NCBI GenBank assembly: GCA_030528545.1
Contig: JAUMYR010000032.1
Span: 1 to 10,918 of the forward strand
Reading direction: 5' to 3'
Origin: Propionibacteriaceae bacterium
GTDB taxonomy: Bacteria; Actinomycetota; Actinomycetes; Propionibacteriales; Propionibacteriaceae
DNA: 10,918 nucleotides
Below are positions 6,196-10,918 of this stretch, in pieces. The notes under the pieces are model-generated. The model did no database searches, was not told the DNA's origin, and saw only the letters and a list, made by a program, of their open reading frames with translations. Position 1 is the stretch's first letter, and each line of letters begins with the position of its first letter. A program made the translations under genes and the position numbers.

Positions 6196-8502
6196 ATGGG
6201 GGACAAGATGAAACCGGGCGCACTCTTCGCTCTGGCCTTGGCGCTGTGCGCTCTGGTCAGTTGTGCGAGCCCAGAGCGCGGCCTCCAGCTCCTCCCCTCC
6301 AACCCGGACTATCGGGACGCGCTGAGCACCACTCTGCCCACGGCCGAACTGTCCTCCGACCGCTTCTGGGATTTAGTCGCCTACGGGCATGTGGTCGAGG
6401 CCTGGGGCTATCAAGCCAAAGCCGCCCGCTCCCTCTATACCGATCTGCATTGGCGGCCAGACTATTTATCGACATTGGTCATCGCCGTCGCCACCGACGA
6501 AGTGGCCTCTCCCCTGCGGGGCTGGAAGGATCTTCTCGCAGCGGCCGAACCCGTCACGATTTCTCGCCCAAGCCTCTCCGAACCTCTGCTGTGGTCCGGG
6601 ATTGGCTCGGGCACGGACGACCCATTGGAGTCCACGACCCGCTTCCTCTATGAGCTGAGCCGCTCAGGCCGGTTGAATACTCAGGGTCGCGCCGCACCGA
6701 TCCACGTGTGCTTCGACCACGAGGTCAACCAGCTGCATGACGGGACGCGCCGTTACGACATCGTCGTCCCCATTGAGGGGACGGTTTCCGAACTGCGCGG
6801 GCTGTTATCAAGGAATCCCTTCGATGCCGAGATCAGCCCGCAGGCCCTGCTGTCCGCGGGGTTCCGGCTGCCGGACGGGAAGACCCTCAGCCCAGCCGAT
6901 TATTCGCCCTCGGTGCGGGCCTGGGACGAACCTCCCGGCTGGAGCGACCGGGTTACCTCCCAGTTGCGCCGTCACGCGCTGGGCACCCGCGTCACCCTCG
7001 CCGACCACCGGGAACAGGGGGTCGCGGCCTTCGCGGTGCTGCTGTTTACCAGCGGATGGGCCGCGATCGCGCTACTGCGCGTCTCCCGGGGACGGGCCCG
7101 CCGCGCCATCCTGGCCACCGGAATCCTGCTCCTCGGCTGGATTCTGCTCCGGGCGCTGAGATACCCGCTGGACAGCGATCAGGTCTCCCGGCTGATGTGG
7201 TACCTGTTCTACCTGCCCATGCTGGCTCTGCCATTGGTCCTGCTGTGGACCGCGCAGACGATGAGTTTCCGGCGACGGATCGGCTGGGGTCTCCTCACGG
7301 TCTACAACACGCTGGTGCTCGGCCTCGTCCTCACCAACGATTTGCACCAGCAGGTCTTCTCCTTCGAGGGCACATCTGGCTACCAGTACCGCTGGGGTTA
7401 TGCCGCGGCCGCGGTCGGCATGATCGTGCCGACCCTGTGGTCCTTCCAGATCCTCATCGCCAAGAGCCACGCCCTGCAATCGCGGCGCACCGCGGCCTGG
7501 CCCAGCTTCTGGGTCGCGGTGATGGCGCTCTTCTGCCTCGCATACGGCACCGATTTGCCCGTCCTTGGCACCCTCGATTTCACGCTGATGTTCAGCCTGC
7601 TCGCCATCGCCTTCTACGAGTCCGCGCTGCGCACCGGTTTCCTACCGAACAACCGCAAACACCACAGGCTGTTCCGTTCCTCACCGCTCGGCATGCAGAT
7701 ACTCGACCGGCAGGGTCACCGGGTGCTGGCCTCGGCCACGGCTCGCCCGCTGGACGAAGCAGAAGTGGCCAACGTGATGCGCCACCGCAACGCCGCGGCC
7801 ACCACGGATCCCAACACGGTCATCTCGTCTGCTGAGATCCCCGGAGGCCGCTTCGTGTGGCAGCAGGACCTCTCAGGAGTGCGCGATCTCCAGAACCGGC
7901 TGCGTGAGACGTCCCAGGCGCTCCGCACGGCCAACGAAACGCTCAGCGACAAACAGCGGTTCGAGGAGTGGCGGGCCCGGATCTCCACCCGGGCGGCCAT
8001 GTTCGACGACCTGGACCAGGTCATCGCCTCCCCACTGGCCGCCGCCGCACGCCTGGCCAGCGAGGAGCCTCTGGGACGACCAGCTCTCGGGGGTATTTCC
8101 TTGCTGCTATGCCAGGCCAAACGCCGCGCCAACCTCTATTTCTCTCTCTATGAACGCCGGGCCATGACCTCGGCGGAGTTTATCGGCTACCTAAACGAAT
8201 TGCTCCAGATCAGCTCCCACACCGGGGTACGCGGGCTGATTAGCGGTGACGCTGAGGGTTTCATCCCGCTGGAATGCGCGAGCTCGCTCTACGACGATTT
8301 CACCGGCTTCCTCCTGTGGGGAATCACCCAGCCCTCGCTGACCGCGATGGTCAGCTTCCGCTCCGACGGTGAGACCTTCGCTCTCCGAGTCGTCCACTCC
8401 CCCACCCCGGTTCCCTATCCCGGCAGGATCAGCCTGCGCGAGGAGGCGGTGCATGGCGAGGTCCTAGCGTTCATAGCATCCAGGCGGACAGACCATGGCT
8501 GA
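6196..8502 (+). CDS. Lipid-anchored solute-binding-like sensor with 7 membrane helices and a degenerate kinase tail
   Basis: The 768-residue protein begins with a lipoprotein signal (MGDKMKPGALFALALAL, lipobox LVSC, Cys23). Residues about 30-270 form an ectodomain whose pattern LVIAVATDEVASPLRGWKDLL (94-114 region) and YDIVVPIEGTV (about 187-197) resembles type 2 solute-binding proteins. About seven hydrophobic helices follow (275-296, 302-320, 331-353, 361-380, 398-422, 434-452, 456-476), with LTNDLHQQVF (379-388) reminiscent of the HisKA_7TM region. Then come a PAS-like segment (about 496-560) joined to a coiled coil (562-600), and a tail with AKRRANLYFSL (641-651) seen in 7TM kinase relatives. 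I find no phospho-His box and no ATP-binding N box, so it is probably a pseudokinase or receptor. I prefer the ATG at 6196 (GGAGGA nine bases upstream); the ATG at 6208 or GTG at 6178 are alternatives. It overlaps the kinase gene by 8 nt, so the two are very likely partners. The ligand is unknown. Three TTA codons (60, 91, 204) are unusual here. Confidence 0.8.
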   Translation: MGDKMKPGALFALALALCALVSCASPERGLQLLPSNPDYRDALSTTLPTAELSSDRFWDLVAYGHVVEAWGYQAKAARSLYTDLHWRPDYLSTLVIAVATDEVASPLRGWKDLLAAAEPVTISRPSLSEPLLWSGIGSGTDDPLESTTRFLYELSRSGRLNTQGRAAPIHVCFDHEVNQLHDGTRRYDIVVPIEGTVSELRGLLSRNPFDAEISPQALLSAGFRLPDGKTLSPADYSPSVRAWDEPPGWSDRVTSQLRRHALGTRVTLADHREQGVAAFAVLLFTSGWAAIALLRVSRGRARRAILATGILLLGWILLRALRYPLDSDQVSRLMWYLFYLPMLALPLVLLWTAQTMSFRRRIGWGLLTVYNTLVLGLVLTNDLHQQVFSFEGTSGYQYRWGYAAAAVGMIVPTLWSFQILIAKSHALQSRRTAAWPSFWVAVMALFCLAYGTDLPVLGTLDFTLMFSLLAIAFYESALRTGFLPNNRKHHRLFRSSPLGMQILDRQGHRVLASATARPLDEAEVANVMRHRNAAATTDPNTVISSAEIPGGRFVWQQDLSGVRDLQNRLRETSQALRTANETLSDKQRFEEWRARISTRAAMFDDLDQVIASPLAAAARLASEEPLGRPALGGISLLLCQAKRRANLYFSLYERRAMTSAEFIGYLNELLQISSHTGVRGLISGDAEGFIPLECASSLYDDFTGFLLWGITQPSLTAMVSFRSDGETFALRVVHSPTPVPYPGRISLREEAVHGEVLAFIASRRTDHG

Positions 8503-9913
8503 CCTGTTCCGTGCCGTCAACCCGATCTATGTCCTGGCCTTCGGGATCTGGGCGATCGCCTCTTGTCTCAGCCTCGCCACCAGCGTCCTGATCTTCAACC
8601 GCAGCGTGCCCCGGCTCTGGAGCCCCCGGCTGGTGCGGGAGGTCGCCGTGACCTGCTACGCCACGCTGGTCACGGTGAGCATCATCGAGAGCTTTCACCG
8701 CATCCTGCTCGCCCTGAACCCCACTCAGGTCTTCGTCCCGGCCCGTTACCTGATGGCCGCGCTCATGGTCGTCTCCGCCCTCTGCGTCACCGGACGCTAC
8801 CTCAGCGTCCTCCTCCTGAGCGGTATCGCGGCGGCCAGCCTGCCGTTCGCCGAGGCCACCCCGCCCGGAGTATTCACCGGATTGCTGATCGCTTCCGGCG
8901 TCGCGCTGGGGCTCCGGGCGGTGACGCTCATCGTGCACGAAAGGTTCGCCCTGCGCGACAGCATCACCTGGGCCTCTGTCAGCCAGGGCATCGACCGGCT
9001 GCCGAGCGCGTTGTGCTTCGCCAGCCCCACCGGGCGCATCCTGCTCAGCAACGAGCGCATGTCGACGCTGATGAGCGACGTGACCGGTTCGCGCACCATC
9101 AGCTCCGACCAGCTCTGGGCCCGGCTGAGCAGCCTCAGCACCCAGCCTGGGGTCAAGGCTGAGGCGGTGATAGACAAGGTCTCCTGCCACCTGCCCGACC
9201 AGACCACCTGGCTGTTCTGCCGGGACGAACTCGCCATCGGCAAGCAGCCCCACGTCCAGATCACGGCCCACGATGTCACCCGCGAATGGAACCTGACCTC
9301 GGCCCTGCGCACCCAGCTCGCGCTGCTGGAACAGCGGCGCCACCAGTTGCTCAGCGCCATCGCGCTCGCCGATCAGGCCTCCCGCGCCAGCGAACTGTTT
9401 CGGGCCAGGCAGCACGTCCACGATGTCTTCGGGTCTCAGCTGAGCCTGCTGCTGATGCTGCTGCGGGAGCGGGTGGACCCACCAGCTGATCTGGCCGAAC
9501 AGCTGGGAGCACTGCGCACCGAGTTGCGCATCGGACCGCAGCGGGACCCAGCGCGCGAACTGGACGGCCTGCGCGCCGCATTCACCCAGATCGGCGTGCA
9601 GCTGCGGCTTCCCGAGAGCCTACCCTCAAAGCCCGCGACCGCCCGGCTGTTCGCCGACATCATCCGGGAGGCGACCACCAACGCGGTCAAACACGGGGCC
9701 GCCTCGGAGATCACCGCCACCACCACGACGAGTGCTCATCACTACTGCCTGCGGATCACCAATAACGGGCTGCTGGGCTCGCTCGCCCTGCGTCCAGGAA
9801 GCGGACTATCGATGATTCGTCAGCGGCTGGGCCAGATTGGGGGCAAGCTGACCCTCACTACTACTAATAGATTCGTGTTAGACGCCGTCGTGCCGCTGAG
9901 TTGGGAGGCCTGA
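8495..9913 (+). CDS. Membrane sensor histidine kinase, HisKA_3/NarL-partner type
   Basis: This 472-residue kinase has five or so hydrophobic helices in the first 146 residues (about 10-34, 46-65, 84-99, 102-118, 124-146), a PAS-like region (about 165-262) and a helical linker. The dimerisation box contains RQHVHDVFGSQLSLL (305-319) with phospho-acceptor His309 followed by Asp310, as in HisKA_3 kinases. The ATPase domain shows the N box REATTNAVKHG (391-401) and a G2-type GSGLSMIRQRL (435-445). The G1 box reads ITNNG (421-425), with Asn where most kinases have the adenine-contacting Asp. It should autophosphorylate on His309 and pass phosphate to the regulator encoded next. The ATG at 8495 lies inside the end of the sensor gene (overlap ATGGCTGA), and its stop shares one base with the regulator start, so translation is coupled. 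Its own membrane part has almost no external loop, which suggests that sensing is done by the upstream protein. One TTA codon occurs at 462. Confidence 0.9.
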   Translation: MADLFRAVNPIYVLAFGIWAIASCLSLATSVLIFNRSVPRLWSPRLVREVAVTCYATLVTVSIIESFHRILLALNPTQVFVPARYLMAALMVVSALCVTGRYLSVLLLSGIAAASLPFAEATPPGVFTGLLIASGVALGLRAVTLIVHERFALRDSITWASVSQGIDRLPSALCFASPTGRILLSNERMSTLMSDVTGSRTISSDQLWARLSSLSTQPGVKAEAVIDKVSCHLPDQTTWLFCRDELAIGKQPHVQITAHDVTREWNLTSALRTQLALLEQRRHQLLSAIALADQASRASELFRARQHVHDVFGSQLSLLLMLLRERVDPPADLAEQLGALRTELRIGPQRDPARELDGLRAAFTQIGVQLRLPESLPSKPATARLFADIIREATTNAVKHGAASEITATTTTSAHHYCLRITNNGLLGSLALRPGSGLSMIRQRLGQIGGKLTLTTTNRFVLDAVVPLSWEA

Positions 9914-10527
9914 TGCCACGGGTGCTGTTAGTCGACGATCACAGGATGATCCGAGACTCTTTCCGGGAACTGTTCGACCGTATGCCCGGATACGAATTGG
10001 TGGGCAGCATCTCTAGCGCCGACCTCGCCGAAGCCTTCTGCGCCCGGCTGCGTCCCGACCTGATCGTCATGGATGTCTGCACCGAGGGCAACGTCTCGGG
10101 ACTGACCGCCGCCGCCACGCTGCGCCGCCGGTTCCCGAAACTAAAGATCATCATCATGTCGGGATTCGACGAGATTTCTTACAGTGCGCGCGCGAAGGAG
10201 GTCGGGGCCAGCGCCTTCGTCTCAAAGAGCGTCGGCCTAGACGAGTTCGAGTCCGTCATCAGGACCGTCATCGGCGGCGGAGAGCACTTCGCCGAATCCG
10301 AACGGGACCTGCCCGAGATCCTTTCTCTGCTGACCGACCGGGAGCGCCAAATCTTGCGCCTGCTGTGTGAGCACAAGTCACGGCGGGAGATCGCCCGGGA
10401 GCTGTACCTGAGCGAGATGACGGTCAAGCGCCACGTCGCCAATATGCTCGCCAAGACCGGTTTCGCGGACTCGGTGGAGCTGGCGTTCTACATGATTACT
10501 AACGGCTGGATCAATCCACGCTACTGA
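9913..10527 (+). CDS. NarL/LuxR-type response regulator
   Basis: This 204-residue cytoplasmic transcription factor is the expected output of the upstream kinase. The receiver domain (about 1-122) has the acidic pair Asp8-Asp9, phospho-acceptor Asp54 in IVMDV, switch Ser83 in IIMSGFDE and Lys105 in FVSKS. A short linker leads to a GerE/LuxR helix-turn-helix (about 138-200) with LTDRERQILRLL, SRREIARELYLSEMTVKRHV and the dimer helix ANMLAKTG. The loop after Asp54 reads VCTEGNVSG, lacking the usual Met-Pro and one residue longer than common. I chose the ATG at 9913, which shares its A with the kinase TGA stop (TGATG) and has GGGAGG four bases upstream. A TTG at 9901 would add four residues. A TTA codon stands at position 6. 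Targets are not shown by the sequence; the repeat pair in the divergent gap at 5960-6108 is one place to look for self-regulation. Confidence 0.94.
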   Translation: MPRVLLVDDHRMIRDSFRELFDRMPGYELVGSISSADLAEAFCARLRPDLIVMDVCTEGNVSGLTAAATLRRRFPKLKIIIMSGFDEISYSARAKEVGASAFVSKSVGLDEFESVIRTVIGGGEHFAESERDLPEILSLLTDRERQILRLLCEHKSRREIARELYLSEMTVKRHVANMLAKTGFADSVELAFYMITNGWINPRY

Positions 10528-10540
10528 TCCCTAGCCCCTG

Positions 10541-10581
10541 GTCCTGGTGCCTGGGGACGATGGCACCTCCCGGGGAGGGAC
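10541..10581. terminator. Hairpin between convergent genes, candidate terminator of the signalling operon
   Basis: GGTGCC (10546-10551) pairs with GGCACC (10562-10567), bracketed by GTCC (10541-10544) and GGAC (10578-10581). A competing CCTCC-CGG-GGAGG hairpin occupies 10566-10578. It starts 13 bases after the response regulator stop and precedes the end of the leftward gene at 10616. No U-tract is present. Confidence 0.45.
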
Positions 10582-10615
10582 TCAGCTCTGCCTCCTTTCC
10601 CGCGACTCCGCCTGG

Positions 10616-10918
10616 TTAGGCGTCCCGTACTGCCACGACCGCGAAACCCGGGGTGGCCTTGGATGCCATGAACCTCACCGAGGTGAGCACCTCCGCCTGG
10701 GTTGCCGTCGTGAAGGGGTGCTCCATCCTGACCGCCTCGTTGACCCCGCAGGTGCCCTTGACCGCGAACCGCGGCGTCCCATCGGTGACTCCACCGACGG
10801 CATAGTCCACCGGCTCGGTGGCATAGCAGGTCACCTCAAGGATGTAGTTGCCCGGCTGCTGGGCCCACTTCGCCTTCTCGTCCGAGGTCGAGAAGCTCAG
10901 CGATCTCACGTAGCCCAC
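10616..10918 (-). CDS. C-terminal part of a protein of unknown function, probably exported
   Basis: An open frame runs from the right window edge to a TAA at 10616, giving the last 100 residues of a longer protein. The edge codon happens to be GTG, but no ribosome site can be seen, so the real start most likely lies outside the window. The sequence alternates short beta-type stretches (NYILEVTCYA, RFAVKGTCGV, GFAVVAVRDA), with two Cys at about residues 31 and 57 of the visible part that could form a disulfide, and no membrane helix. This looks like a small beta-sandwich domain of an exported or lipid-anchored protein. I do not recognise a family. It converges on the signalling operon. Codon use matches the neighbours, and the frame ends cleanly, so it is probably a real gene. 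Confidence 0.6.
   Translation of the reverse strand: MGYVRSLSFSTSDEKAKWAQQPGNYILEVTCYATEPVDYAVGGVTDGTPRFAVKGTCGVNEAVRMEHPFTTATQAEVLTSVRFMASKATPGFAVVAVRDA

Noticed and set aside
5984..6223. Leftward 79-codon frame in the divergent gap
   Set aside because: It overlaps the sensor start region, has no family features or ribosome site and would place a gene on top of the repeat elements.
6036..6653. Rightward frame with ATG at 6036 and a fair GAGG upstream
   Set aside because: Low-complexity Pro/Arg/Gly translation, and it runs for over 400 bases into the sensor gene in another frame; it looks like a GC-rich shadow.
9860..9872. ACT-type triplet repeat near the end of the kinase gene
   Set aside because: Only about three units and fully within the coding frame; too short to mean anything.

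Overview
The window is GC-rich with strong G/C third-position preference and Shine-Dalgarno-type starts. Gene content (a class-typical 575-residue GlpD, a DHA3-type MFS exporter, a stand-alone XPB-like helicase, several lipoproteins) points to a high-GC Gram-positive actinobacterium. A Propionibacteriaceae-like host is my guess only; nothing here fixes the genus. There are no rRNA or tRNA genes, insertion sequences or CRISPR arrays that I can see.

Left part (1-5440): the 5' end of a leftward lipoprotein gene is cut by the window edge (1-141). A regulatory gap (142-438) with a perfect inverted repeat leads to glpD (439-2166, rightward). glpD converges on a leftward MFS drug/metabolite exporter (2296-3537) across a hairpin-rich gap. 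The exporter is divergent from a rightward SF2 DEAD/DEAH helicase (3680-5440), which may be translated from a leaderless mRNA. These look like ordinary housekeeping or accessory genes with no obvious functional link.

Middle and right part (5441-10918): a cluster of three hairpins separates the helicase from a small leftward lipoprotein (5573-5893). Across a 302-bp divergent gap begins a tightly coupled rightward three-gene signalling operon. Gene 1 (6196-8502) encodes a lipid-anchored ectodomain resembling a type 2 solute-binding protein, joined to seven membrane helices, a PAS-like segment, a coiled coil and a degenerate kinase-like tail without a visible ATP-binding N box. Gene 2 (8495-9913) is a membrane HisKA_3-type histidine kinase with H and N boxes. 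Gene 3 (9913-10527) is a NarL/LuxR-type response regulator. Coding regions overlap by 8 nt and 1 nt. The natural reading is that gene 1 senses a ligand outside the cell and passes the signal to the catalytic kinase of gene 2, which phosphorylates the regulator. This sensor/kinase/regulator trio is the most interesting item in the window. The window ends in the C-terminal part of a leftward, probably exported, protein of unknown function (10616-10918).
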